From Cytophagaceae bacterium (GTDB taxonomy: Bacteria; Bacteroidota; Bacteroidia; Cytophagales; Cytophagaceae), in NCBI GenBank assembly GCA_014376985.1, contig JACMQM010000107.1, positions 1-47,358 on the forward strand: a DNA stretch of 47,358 bases, in the 5' to 3' direction. Of this stretch, positions 16,159 through 23,953 are shown piece after piece. A program made the translations under genes and the position numbers. The notes beneath the pieces are model-generated. The model saw only the letters and a list, made by a program, of their open reading frames with translations. It was not told the origin of the DNA and made no database searches. The first letter of the stretch is position 1. Each line of letters starts with the position of its first letter.

Positions 16159-17595
16159 TTATTGACCTTGGCCCAGAGAAAACCCTGGCTTGCCATCGAA
16201 GGTGTAAAGGTTTTCTGTTTTGATAATATCTATTTGTTGATCTGCTGCTCTCATCAGGAGTTGTATGATGTCTGTGTTTTTCATCTGTTTTCCTTCTGCT
16301 GGTTTGAAGCGGCATCTCCAGTGATCTGTGCAGAATGTTTCGCGGAAACCTTCCGGCCATACTTTGATGCCTCTGTTTGTGATCATGCTGAGTTGCATCG
16401 ACTCATGTTTCAGTAGTTTCATTTTGACCGCCAGCGTTTCTGCCTCTTCACCGCTCCAGTGTACGAAAAGATCTACCCCTACTATCTCTTTTACAGCTGG
16501 TGCCTTTCTAACGTATTTTGGCAGTTGCAGGACTTTGTTGCTTTCATAATTGACAACTTTGAGTTTTTGAGGCAACTGATTCAAATTAGCTATTACCGCC
16601 TCTGCAAATTCGCTTGTCCCTACTTTTTTATGGCTGTTGGTTTCGTCGTAGATGTCGTAGGTATGTATTCCGTCTTCTATTGTTTTCAGCCAGGCATTCT
16701 GAACTTTTGAGGCGACATCCGACTGACCGATATGATTCAGCATCAGTACAGCCCCTTGAAGAAGTCCTGATGGGTTAGCGAGGTTTTGTCCGGCTCTTCT
16801 TGGAGCTGATCCGTGTATCGCTTCGAACATGGCGCATTCCTCGCCGATATTCGATGAACCTGCAAGGCCCACTGACCCAGCTATCTGAGCGGCTACATCG
16901 GAAATGATGTCTCCATAAAGATTAAGTGTCACAATCACATCAAAGACCTCCGGGCTGTCAGCCAGCTTCGCTGCACCTATATCTATGATCCAGTGCTCAT
17001 TTTCAATGTCTGGATATTCTTTGGCTATCTCATCGAACACTTGGTGAAACAAACCGTCTGTCTGCTTCATGATATTGTCTTTGGTAAAGCAGGTCACTTT
17101 TTTGCGTTCATACTGTCTGGCATATTCGAAAGCATAGCGGACGATTTTTTCACACCCCGGACGACTGATAAGCTTTAGGCATTGCACTACTTCGTCCGTT
17201 TGCTGATGTTCTATCCCTCCGTAAAGGTCTTCTTCATTCTCCCGTATGATGACTACATCCATTTTAGGATGTTTAGTTTTTATGTAAGGAGAGAGGCTCA
17301 TGCAGGGGCGTACGTTTGAGTAAAGCCCCAGGAACTTTCTTGTCGTTACGTTCAGGCTTTTATATCCTCCGCCCTGTGGGGTAGTGATAGGGGCCTTTAA
17401 GAAGACTTTGTTTTTTCTAATGATGTCCCAGGATTCTTTCGAGATTCCTGAGGTATTACCGGAGAGGTATACTTTTTCTCCGACTTCGATCTCATCAATT
17501 TCGATTTGGGCTCCGGCAGCCATAATGATTTTAAGCGTTGCGTCCATTATTTCAGGCCCGATTCCATCTCCTTTTGCAATTGTAATTTTGGTCAT
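16159..17595 (-). CDS. icd: isocitrate dehydrogenase (Thermus-type, long C-terminus)
   Basis: Converts isocitrate to 2-oxoglutarate and CO2 in the TCA cycle. I choose ATG 17595 (MTKITIAKGDGIGPEIM), giving 478 residues; the extra 22 codons of the track do not fit the family start. Hallmarks are GDGIGPEI at the N-terminus, KAPITTPQGGGYKSLNVTTRK (substrate Ser/Asn and Arg), IIRENEEDLYGGIEH, and ILTLNLYGDIISD-type metal site (NLYGDIISDVAAQIAGSVGLAGS). The core ends near residue 335, and about 140 extra residues follow (..VDLFVHWSGEEAETLAVKMK..), as in the Thermus thermophilus-type enzyme. Cofactor preference cannot be settled by eye. A LysR gene diverges 129 bp upstream and may regulate it. Confidence 0.94.
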   Translation of the reverse strand: MTKITIAKGDGIGPEIMDATLKIIMAAGAQIEIDEIEVGEKVYLSGNTSGISKESWDIIRKNKVFLKAPITTPQGGGYKSLNVTTRKFLGLYSNVRPCMSLSPYIKTKHPKMDVVIIRENEEDLYGGIEHQQTDEVVQCLKLISRPGCEKIVRYAFEYARQYERKKVTCFTKDNIMKQTDGLFHQVFDEIAKEYPDIENEHWIIDIGAAKLADSPEVFDVIVTLNLYGDIISDVAAQIAGSVGLAGSSNIGEECAMFEAIHGSAPRRAGQNLANPSGLLQGAVLMLNHIGQSDVASKVQNAWLKTIEDGIHTYDIYDETNSHKKVGTSEFAEAVIANLNQLPQKLKVVNYESNKVLQLPKYVRKAPAVKEIVGVDLFVHWSGEEAETLAVKMKLLKHESMQLSMITNRGIKVWPEGFRETFCTDHWRCRFKPAEGKQMKNTDIIQLLMRAADQQIDIIKTENLYTFDGKPGFSLGQGQ

Positions 17596-17724
17596 GTTGA
17601 TAGGTTGATTAAGGTTTGTTTCTCCGCTTGTAAGATTCCTTGCGGCTGTTTGATGACACAATATTAAAGGATGGGAATCATAAATTTTTATTTATATTTG
17701 TTATACAATACATAAAATATATTT

Positions 17725-18648
17725 ATGAATTACACTTTGCATCAATTGCAGATCTTTGTGAAGATTGTGCATACCAAGAGCATTACTAAAGCAGCAATAG
17801 AACTACATATGTCCCAACCTGCGGCCTCTATTCAATTGAAAAATTTTCAGGATCAGTTTGATGTTCCTTTGACTGAAGTGATAGGGCGTCAATTGTACGT
17901 TACTGATTTCGGACTTGAAATTTTTGAAATGAGCGAACGGATTTTAAATGAAGTTTATGCCATTAATTACAAGGCGATGGCATACAAAGGGCATCTGGCG
18001 GGTAGGTTAAAGGTATCAAGCGTTTCTACTGGTAAATATATCATCCCTTACTTTCTATCTGGATTTTTAAAAGAGCAGCCTGGTGTTGAATTATTGTTGG
18101 ATGTAACCAATAAAAGTAAGGTTATGGAAAGCTTAGTAAAAAATGAAGTTGACTTTGCATTGGTCTCTGTTTTACCTGATAAGCTTCCTATAGATAAAGT
18201 TGAACTAATGAAAAATAGGCTTTACGTTGTTGGCAATTATGAGAAAAAATTTAGAAAAACTGCGTATGATAAAAATATATTTGAAGAATTGCCACTGATA
18301 TTCAGAGAACAGGGTTCCGGTACAAGGTTAGTGATGGAGAAATTTATTGAAAAAAATAAATTGCCCATTAAAAAAACAATGGAGCTTACTTCTAACGAAG
18401 CCGTTAAGCAAGCCATTATAGCAGGACTGGGTTATTCAATAATGCCGCTTATAGGTATTAAGAATGAATTGAATAATAAAGATCTTCAGATCATACCTGT
18501 AAAAGGTTTTCCTATACAATCTATCTGGCATCTAATCTGGCTTAAAAATAGGAAGTTTTCTCCTGTAGCCTCTGAATTTCTTAAATACATACGGACTGAA
18601 AAAGAATCAATTATTGAGCACCGTTTTGATTGGTTTAATAAATATTAA
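17725..18648 (+). CDS. LysR-family transcriptional regulator
   Basis: A 307-residue regulator. The N-terminal winged helix-turn-helix is clear (LHQLQIFVKIVHTKSITKAAIELHMSQPAASIQLKNFQDQF, about 5-45), followed by a linker helix and a periplasmic-binding-like effector domain (about 90-300; GRLKVSSVSTGKYIIPYFLSGFLKEQPGVEL). The latter resembles CbbR/CysB-type regulators that sense small organic acids or sulfur compounds; the ligand is unknown. It is divergent from icd with 129 bp between. An AT-rich inverted repeat TATATTT / AAATATA (17693-17699, 17715-17721) just before its start may be an autoregulatory site, with low certainty. Confidence 0.94.
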   Translation: MNYTLHQLQIFVKIVHTKSITKAAIELHMSQPAASIQLKNFQDQFDVPLTEVIGRQLYVTDFGLEIFEMSERILNEVYAINYKAMAYKGHLAGRLKVSSVSTGKYIIPYFLSGFLKEQPGVELLLDVTNKSKVMESLVKNEVDFALVSVLPDKLPIDKVELMKNRLYVVGNYEKKFRKTAYDKNIFEELPLIFREQGSGTRLVMEKFIEKNKLPIKKTMELTSNEAVKQAIIAGLGYSIMPLIGIKNELNNKDLQIIPVKGFPIQSIWHLIWLKNRKFSPVASEFLKYIRTEKESIIEHRFDWFNKY

Positions 18649-18742
18649 TTTTCTTACTGTGAGGAAAAAAGTTAATCCAATTATTTTTTAGAAGTTTCTA
18701 AAAAGTTTTTTTCAATGGTAAACGTTATGTTTTTTATCTTGA

Positions 18743-18759
18743 CAGCGTTTGAAACGCTG
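18743..18759. terminator. short palindromic hairpin between convergent genes
   Basis: CAGCGTTT-G-AAACGCTG is a perfect 8-bp palindrome within the 219-bp gap between the convergent LysR and response-regulator genes. The one-base centre means it would form a hairpin with a smaller stem, or act as a protein-binding palindrome. It has no strong U-run. Confidence 0.35.
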
Positions 18760-18867
18760 CTATTTGTCCTTTAGAATTAGGATTATATTGAAAGTAGTTG
18801 GAAACTTTGGCACGCTTTCCGTCATCTATACAATTCTAAATTATAGTATATCTTAAGACCAATCTTC

Positions 18868-19290
18868 TCAATATTCATTCGGAGCGATACACTCTTTCCA
18901 ATACTCCATGATTTTTTTTATGGTATGTTCAAGCTTTTCAAAGCTATTGGGTTTTACAAAAAATCCTTGAACAGACATCGCGTAAGCATCGGTAACAGAT
19001 TCTTTGGTAGCGCTTGTGGTGAAGAATAAATAAGGTATGCATTTTACATGAAGAAGCAGATTGGTATGAACTTTGTCCCTCAATTCAAATCCATTGATTT
19101 TAGGCATATTGATATCCGATAGAATTAAGAATGGAATAACATCAGTCTTGTTAAGATATTCAAGCGCCGCATGACCATCGACGAAGAAAACAATTTCATT
19201 TTTATAGTTTAAACGCTTAAATATTTCAGCTAGCATTTCCTGATCATCTTGATCGTCTTCTATTACCACCACAGGTCCGTTTTTGTCCAT
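18868..19290 (-). CDS. single-domain response regulator (CheY-like receiver)
   Basis: A 140-residue receiver without an output domain. The acidic pocket is present (VVIEDDQDD, residues 9-16), the phospho-acceptor is Asp59 (LILSDINMP), the switch Thr lies in LFFTTSA (about 91-92), and Lys113 (FFVKPNSF) completes the site. It probably relays phosphate or acts on a partner protein, as CheY- or Rcp1-like receivers do. It has no adjacent kinase; the histidine kinase at 8923 is about 9 kb away and any pairing is speculative. It stands alone between long non-coding stretches. Confidence 0.93.
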   Translation of the reverse strand: MDKNGPVVVIEDDQDDQEMLAEIFKRLNYKNEIVFFVDGHAALEYLNKTDVIPFLILSDINMPKINGFELRDKVHTNLLLHVKCIPYLFFTTSATKESVTDAYAMSVQGFFVKPNSFEKLEHTIKKIMEYWKECIAPNEY

Positions 19291-19567
19291 AATTTTAGTG
19301 CCTTAAACTACTTTGAAATTATATTAGTGTTAATTTTTATTGATAAAAACTCCATTATTCTATAATGTTTAACGATTTATTAAGAATAACGGAATAATCT
19401 TTAGTCATCTGATGTATTACAATAATCTCTCCATCTATTTGGAAGTTGTGAGGCCTTCTTTTGAGAGAACATGGGCTATAACTAATGAATTTGAATGGGA
19501 ATATATTTTAGATGCTAGATTAGTTAGCGTGTTTGTGGAAAGTATTGCTCAACATAAAAGAAGCTGT
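19291..19567. other. non-coding stretch upstream of the response regulator
   Basis: An AT-rich stretch upstream of the response-regulator start, presumably holding its promoter. A 66-codon plus-strand frame (19412-19612) has no recognisable content, runs over the decayed gene that follows, and is not accepted as a gene. Confidence 0.4.
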
Positions 19568-20065
19568 TTAATTGTTTTGATTGTAAATGCGATTGAAAAA
19601 CATGTGGAGTAATTGTAATGTTACCGGCTGGAAAGAAAATCCTCCCAAAGCAATTCCAATTCCTGTTACGAACTTTGCCTTACTAATTATGACCATGGAT
19701 TGAGGTATTGAAACCTGTTTGCTCATCAGACCCATGTTTAAAATATCCAGTGGAAGTATAGATTCTGTAATCGGATTCAGTAGCACATCAAATCAATCAT
19801 TACACGCTCCGCTCATTACCTTTTCTGTTTGCATCGATAAAGGGTTCAGAAGAAATAGAACTGGAAGCAAAAATTTCGCGTGGTTCCGTGCCCACAAAGT
19901 AGACGAAGGCACGATCTCCAAGCTTTACTTTTTTATGACTAGCCCAGGTCCAGCTTTCTTCTGCTTTTTCACCTCGTTTCAACAGGTCGATTTGTTCGCC
20001 CGATTCGGGCCCACTAAATTAATTGGATTCCAAGAGAAGGGGAAAGTACTTTTAGTTGTAAGCAT
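19568..20065 (-). pseudogene. decayed EVE/PUA-like domain protein (HNH endonuclease-associated type)
   Basis: Three minus-strand frames join into one recognisable protein. From ATG 20065: FPFSWNPINLVGPN; after a frameshift near 20008: EQIDLLKRGEKAEESWTWASHKKVKLGDRAFVYFVG and EPREIFASSSISSEPF, which ends in stops at about 19800; then in a third frame FDVLLNPITESILPLDILN with MGLMSKQVSIPQS. The blocks match in order a domain I know from proteins with an EVE/PUA-like fold often linked to HNH endonucleases (WNP.., sW..g..k.i..GDr.fl...g.ePrGIfA.g.v.se.y, fd.LLNPe.e.IL.l..Ln.g.l..Q.w.PQ.SGi). No HNH part remains. It carries at least two frameshifts and several stops, so the gene is dead. Confidence 0.68.
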
Positions 20066-20172
20066 AATAGATAGAATGAACTAACGTCTTATCGCATTAT
20101 TTTTTTAAAAGGATTAAGAAATAATATTTTATAAAGAAGAATAGATCTGCTATTACAGTTAGATTATCCGTT

Positions 20173-20847
20173 ATGTTGAACAAGCCCCAACTCATCGACC
20201 TCAGCCATACCATCGAAAATGGTCTCATCACTTACAAAGATCTGCCGGCCCCGGTGATATGTGATTTCCTCAGTAGAGAAATATCGAAGGATATTTATAA
20301 AGAAGGCACTACTTTTCAGATCGGTAAAATAGAAATGGTCACGAACACGTGAACATATATCGATTGTCCTTTTCACCGTTATGAAAATGGTAAAGATCTT
20401 TCAGAACGAAGTCTGGAAAGCTTTGTGGATCTGGAAGGCACAGTCAATTGCGTGCCTTTTAAAATAACATTGAAAATTACCTTGGATCAGGTCAAGAACT
20501 ATCCGGTGAAGGATCGCGCGGTCTTGATTCATACCGGTTGGGATGTGCATTGGAACACTCCCTAGTATTATGAAAATCATCCTTACCTCACGCAGGATGC
20601 CGCAGCGTATTTGAGAGACCATGGCGTTAAACTGGTGGGTATTGATTCGCATAACATTGACAATACAACAGGTAAAAGCAGACCGGTACACACCACGTTA
20701 TTAGGTGCAGAGATTCTAATTGTAGAACATCTTTGTCAATTACAATTATTGCCGGAAGACAATTTTGCATTCAGTGCCGTACCTCCTAAATTCAAAGGTG
20801 TAGGAGCTTTTCCCTTAAGGGCGATGGCCAAAGTAATTAATTTTTAA
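20173..20847 (+). pseudogene. cyclase-family (kynurenine formamidase-like) hydrolase with two in-frame stops
   Basis: One continuous frame from ATG 20173 to TAA 20845-20847 (225 codons) is interrupted only by TGA 20350-20352 (codon 60) and TAG 20563-20565 (codon 131). The reading starts MLNKPQLIDLSHTIENGLI, and has TYIDCPFHRYENG, AVLIHTGWDVHWN, HPYLTQDAAAYL and GIDSHNID. This is the metal-dependent cyclase family (Pfam PF04199), whose motif GT.xDxPxH binds metal. The TGA replaces the conserved Gly of that motif, as expected from a single GGA-to-TGA change. The codon-131 stop replaces a residue before YY..HPYLT. Little else is damaged, so inactivation is recent. The downstream ORF of the track (20611-20847) is just its 3' end. 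Confidence 0.85.
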
Positions 20848-20861
20848 TTATAATTCGCTAT

Positions 20862-21044
20862 ATGAACAACTCAAAAAAATTCATCAATCTAACAGTCAAA
20901 TGTCCCAAATGCGGCGCACAGCAAGCCGTTTTCAGAATTCCTCAGGACTGGCGTCAATTGCTATTTGGCGGATGGACGTGCAAGAAGTAAGGATGCCGAA
21001 TGAATCGTCAGGGCAAAAAGATTGTCATTAAAAATGAGTTTTAA
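20862..21044 (+). pseudogene. small zinc-ribbon protein interrupted by a stop
   Basis: An ATG at 20862, 14 bp after the cyclase pseudogene, opens MNNSKKFINLTVKCPKCGAQQ .. FGGWTCKK, then TAA (codon 43), then in the same frame GCRMNRQGKKIVIKNEF and TAA 21042-21044. With the stop read as one residue, CPKCG and TCKKxGC form a zinc ribbon of a small two-knuckle protein. A single change (AAA or CAA to TAA) would explain the stop. The protein upstream of the stop keeps only the first knuckle and part of the second. Likely inactive, in step with its decayed neighbours. Confidence 0.65.
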
Positions 21045-21050
21045 AAAATC

Positions 21051-21072
21051 GGCGCAAGCCTTCGCTTGCGCC
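21051..21072. terminator. GC-rich hairpin between convergent loci
   Basis: GGCGCAAGC-CTTC-GCTTGCGCC is a perfect 9-bp stem with a four-base loop, preceded by AAAAAA (minus-strand U-run) and followed at some distance by GTTTTT. It sits 7 bp after the zinc-ribbon pseudogene and 33 bp after the stop of the minus-strand gene at 21105, so it can serve both directions. Confidence 0.8.
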
Positions 21073-21104
21073 GTCGGAGTCGTTTTTAAGAATCATGGTT
21101 TGTA

Positions 21105-22739
21105 TTATTTCACAATTTTAAATGTTTCTATTTTACCATTCAGCTGAGAAACACTAACAAGGTATAAGCCAGGATCGAATGAAGAAGTATTTAGGAAGTA
21201 GTAACTTAATCCTTCCACATTTTTTTCAATGACGGGTTTGCCTTGCGCATCCATTATTTTGATAGTAGAAGCGGGCAAGCCAAATTCAATTGTCAACTGA
21301 TCTTTAACAGGATTTGGATAGTACGATATCGTCGTAGTTTCTTTTACAACCGATGCTTCCTGACTTTCTCTCGCACTTGCAGCCCCTGTTGAAAAGCCTT
21401 GGTAGTTCAATAGAATGGTTCCCCACACAGAAGCATTTTGCCAGTTGTCTGCTGTTCCTTTCCACGCCAGTTGACTGTCTCTCGTGCCACCGTTGTCATC
21501 ATCATCAACAGAAACATCGAAGCCAAGGTAGAGTCCTGTCTGAGGATTGATGCCCAGATTGCTCCATGGGATAGCGACTTCTACAGAATACCCACCTATG
21601 TAAATCGGCGTATTTACTTTTTGAGAAGCATACAGAATACCGGTGGAATTTCCTCTGAAGCTTATCTGAGGTGGCACACCTGCCGTACTGTATTTAATTG
21701 TAATCTGACGGTGCAGATTGGCGTCGAAATAAGGAAGTTTTGTATTCAGCGGATCGATGAAGATCTCCACCGCATCGTCGTTCCACAGCTCAGGAGAATC
21801 GTTGTAGAGTGTGTTGGTATACGCATGATTGTCCCATACTAGTGTACCCACATAAAGGTAGTTGGCATCCCAGGTCAGTCTGGTGCTGACTTCATTGTCA
21901 GAATTGCCAATCGCTTGCTTGGAGACATTAGCAACAGCGGAAGAAATGTAGGCGGCATCGTGAATGACTTCACCATCAATTACAGGCGCGCCATTGAAAT
22001 AATTATAATATGCAACTCCATAATCTGCCGCATTTAGTTTTACGGTACCATAGTTGGCGCCGCTGTTCCAGTTATTGGCTGTTCCTTTCCAGACCACTTG
22101 CCCATCTCTTTCACCACCATTGTCGTCATCGTCTACAGCGATATCAAAACCAAATTGAAAACCACTAGCCGGCGTGATGCCTAGTTTGCTCCAGGGAATA
22201 GCGACCTCAACCAGGTATTGAGAAATGTATTTAGTTCCGGATTGGAATGCGGTACCAAATAGAATACCGTCTTTCGTATAATTGTTGTTTACCCACAATT
22301 CGCGAGGTGCATTGTAATCAGCTTTGTGACTAACTATAGCCTGGAAAATCGGATGACCGTTTTTGGGATCGATGAAAATCTCTACCGCATCGTCGTTCCA
22401 TGGAGTACTGGCATCAGAATCATCCTTAAACCAGTTTTGCGATTGATTGTAAGCATACGTTTCATTTGCAGTTACAATCACATACAGGTAAGTGTTGTCA
22501 TACGTAGCCGCAAAATCAAACGTGTTGTCAGTAGAACCAATCGCCACTTTATGGGCTCCTCCCACTTTCGGAATAGCAACCGAACCTGTCCAAAAAGGAT
22601 CCTGCCAATAATTTCCATCTACGGTGATGGATTCTTCATGTGCATAGTTCGCAACGTGTTTGTTGATTTTGTAATCCTGAGCTTGTAGGTTTCCGAATAG
22701 CAATCCGGAAGCACACAACAATAATTTTGCTTTTTTCAT
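21105..22739 (-). CDS. secreted T9SS cargo with two CBM9-like domains
   Basis: A 544-residue surface or secreted protein. A signal peptide covers residues 1-20 (..LLFGNLQA|Q). Two homologous CBM9-like (DOMON-type beta-sandwich) domains follow at about 30-235 and 250-445; each repeats the blocks DNTYLYV / DANYLYV, WNDDAVEIFIDP (both), VEVAIPWSKLGI / VEVAIPWSNLGI, and the acidic AVDDDDNGG / SVDDDDNGG followed by WKGTA.NW. The DDDD loops may bind Ca2+. Residues 468-544 are a T9SS type A sorting domain (ISYYPNPVKDQLTIEF .. LNTSSFDPGLYLVSV .. FKIVK). It has no catalytic domain, so a carbohydrate-binding or adhesion role is likely. CBM9 normally binds sugar chain ends; the ligand here is unknown. 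Confidence 0.88.
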   Translation of the reverse strand: MKKAKLLLCASGLLFGNLQAQDYKINKHVANYAHEESITVDGNYWQDPFWTGSVAIPKVGGAHKVAIGSTDNTFDFAATYDNTYLYVIVTANETYAYNQSQNWFKDDSDASTPWNDDAVEIFIDPKNGHPIFQAIVSHKADYNAPRELWVNNNYTKDGILFGTAFQSGTKYISQYLVEVAIPWSKLGITPASGFQFGFDIAVDDDDNGGERDGQVVWKGTANNWNSGANYGTVKLNAADYGVAYYNYFNGAPVIDGEVIHDAAYISSAVANVSKQAIGNSDNEVSTRLTWDANYLYVGTLVWDNHAYTNTLYNDSPELWNDDAVEIFIDPLNTKLPYFDANLHRQITIKYSTAGVPPQISFRGNSTGILYASQKVNTPIYIGGYSVEVAIPWSNLGINPQTGLYLGFDVSVDDDDNGGTRDSQLAWKGTADNWQNASVWGTILLNYQGFSTGAASARESQEASVVKETTTISYYPNPVKDQLTIEFGLPASTIKIMDAQGKPVIEKNVEGLSYYFLNTSSFDPGLYLVSVSQLNGKIETFKIVK

Positions 22740-23030
22740 AAAGAATTAAGTTTAGTTTAGTTGAAATAAAAATGTTCTTAAAACTAAAACTTTGCACCTA
22801 GTAAACAATCTTATTGTTATTTTGCTAACATGAAATACAGAATAAAAAAAGCTATGTTATATTTTTTATACAATTGCAAATGATAAGTTGGTTAAACATT
22901 CTGTTTTATATGTAGTAACATCCGAAACCATTGTTGCGCAAGGCTTTCAAGTATGTGTTTTATTTCATAAAAAAAAGAAGCCATTACCAGATGGTTCTGG
23001 TAATGGCTTCTTCAATAAATGGTGTTGTAC
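22740..23030. other. intergenic region upstream of the CBM9-like gene
   Basis: 291 bp, AT-rich, containing the presumed promoter of the CBM9-like gene and the terminator of the DUF3494 gene (22977-23010). I see no gene in it. Confidence 0.5.
22977..23010 (-). terminator. Rho-independent terminator of the DUF3494 gene
   Basis: GAAGCCATTACCAG - ATGGTT - CTGGTAATGGCTTC gives a perfect 14-bp stem. On the minus strand it is followed by a run of eight U residues (A-run 22969-22976 on the plus strand). It begins 20 bp after the stop of the gene at 23031. Confidence 0.93.
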
Positions 23031-23777
23031 TTATTGTTTAACAATTGTATTTCCCGCCAGGATTACAGTACCTGTTCTTGCCAATGCTTTTCCATCCAGA
23101 GTTGCTCCTGTATTGAAAGTGATGGACTGCATCGCCATTATAGTTCCTTTAAAGACAGAAGTAGTTCCGAATGTTGCAGAACTGCCTACTTGCCAGAAAA
23201 TGTTTGACGCTTGTGCTCCGCCGCTAAGAAAAACTTTACGTCCTGAGGTTGTGGTTAACGTGGACGCAATTTGAATAATGAATATTGCACCTGAATTACC
23301 TTTTGCATCAAAAGTCAAATCACCCGAAGAGATGGCCAGGGAAGAAGTTGATTTGTAAAGCCCCGGTGTTAAGGTTAGACCTCCGAGGTTTCCAGATAGC
23401 GTCACCATATCGGTTGACGTTCTTCCTGCAGCATCATTGTAGGCTGCCGTCAAATCCAGTTTGGCATTGTTGGCTATTGCATCATTAATATGTTGAGTTC
23501 CATTTAGAATGCCCGGAGGAAATCCACCTATAGAAGTACCTGGACTTAATCCCATATCGCCTGTAATAGTTGTTGCACCTGTATTGGTGATAGATGTACC
23601 TGCAAGAACGGCTAGTGTAGATGCATTCATGCCTAGTGAAACATTTGTTTGTACTGTAGTTTGTAGCGGAATATTAACAGTAGGTGTTCCCGAAGGAGTA
23701 GGATCATTTTTTTTACAACTTGCAAAAAACACAACCGATGCCAAAGCTAGAGTTGTTAATAGTGTTTTTCTTTTCAT
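23031..23777 (-). CDS. DUF3494 ice-binding-like lipoprotein
   Basis: A 248-residue lipoprotein with lipobox VVFFASC (Cys21) followed by KKNDPTPSG, a typical Bacteroidota start. The body (about 48-245) follows the DUF3494 ice-binding fold: FAVLAG-type start (NASTLAVLAGTSITNTGATTITGDMGLSPGTSIGGFPPG), then NDAAGRTSTD, GGLTLTPGLYKSTSSLAISSGDLTFD, GAIFIIQIASTLTT, NIFWQVGSSATFGTTSVFKGTIMAMQSITFNTGATLDGKALA. Short Gly, Thr and Ser-rich turns make up the beta-solenoid. Family members bind ice in cold-adapted microbes, but many have no tested activity, so ice binding is inference. It is flanked by its own terminator, and has an own upstream region (23778-23953). Confidence 0.93.
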   Translation of the reverse strand: MKRKTLLTTLALASVVFFASCKKNDPTPSGTPTVNIPLQTTVQTNVSLGMNASTLAVLAGTSITNTGATTITGDMGLSPGTSIGGFPPGILNGTQHINDAIANNAKLDLTAAYNDAAGRTSTDMVTLSGNLGGLTLTPGLYKSTSSLAISSGDLTFDAKGNSGAIFIIQIASTLTTTSGRKVFLSGGAQASNIFWQVGSSATFGTTSVFKGTIMAMQSITFNTGATLDGKALARTGTVILAGNTIVKQ

Positions 23778-23953
23778 GGTTTTTATTTAAGATGCAAATT
23801 CTTTTGCATCACAAATTTTAGCGCAAGTGTTATACCACTTAATTTATAGGTATTGAAGCTTTTCAGTGCACAATAAAATTAAAAGGGGAAAACCTAATTA
23901 TTTTATAATGACTCATTATGGGGCAATAATTACCATTGTTGAGAATAAGCAGG

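Noticed and set aside
17680-17724. TATATTTG before the LysR gene as a Bacteroidota -7 element (TAnnTTTG)
   Set aside because: It matches the -7 consensus, but I see no TTG element at the proper distance upstream, and the region is AT-rich.
19412-19612. 66-codon plus-strand ORF between the response regulator and the pseudogene cluster
   Set aside because: No recognisable content, composition like intergenic DNA, and it overlaps the antisense pseudogene that explains the sequence better.
20350-20565. Selenocysteine or stop readthrough in the cyclase gene
   Set aside because: The first stop replaces a conserved Gly, a second stop of another type follows, and both neighbouring genes are also broken, so decay is simpler.
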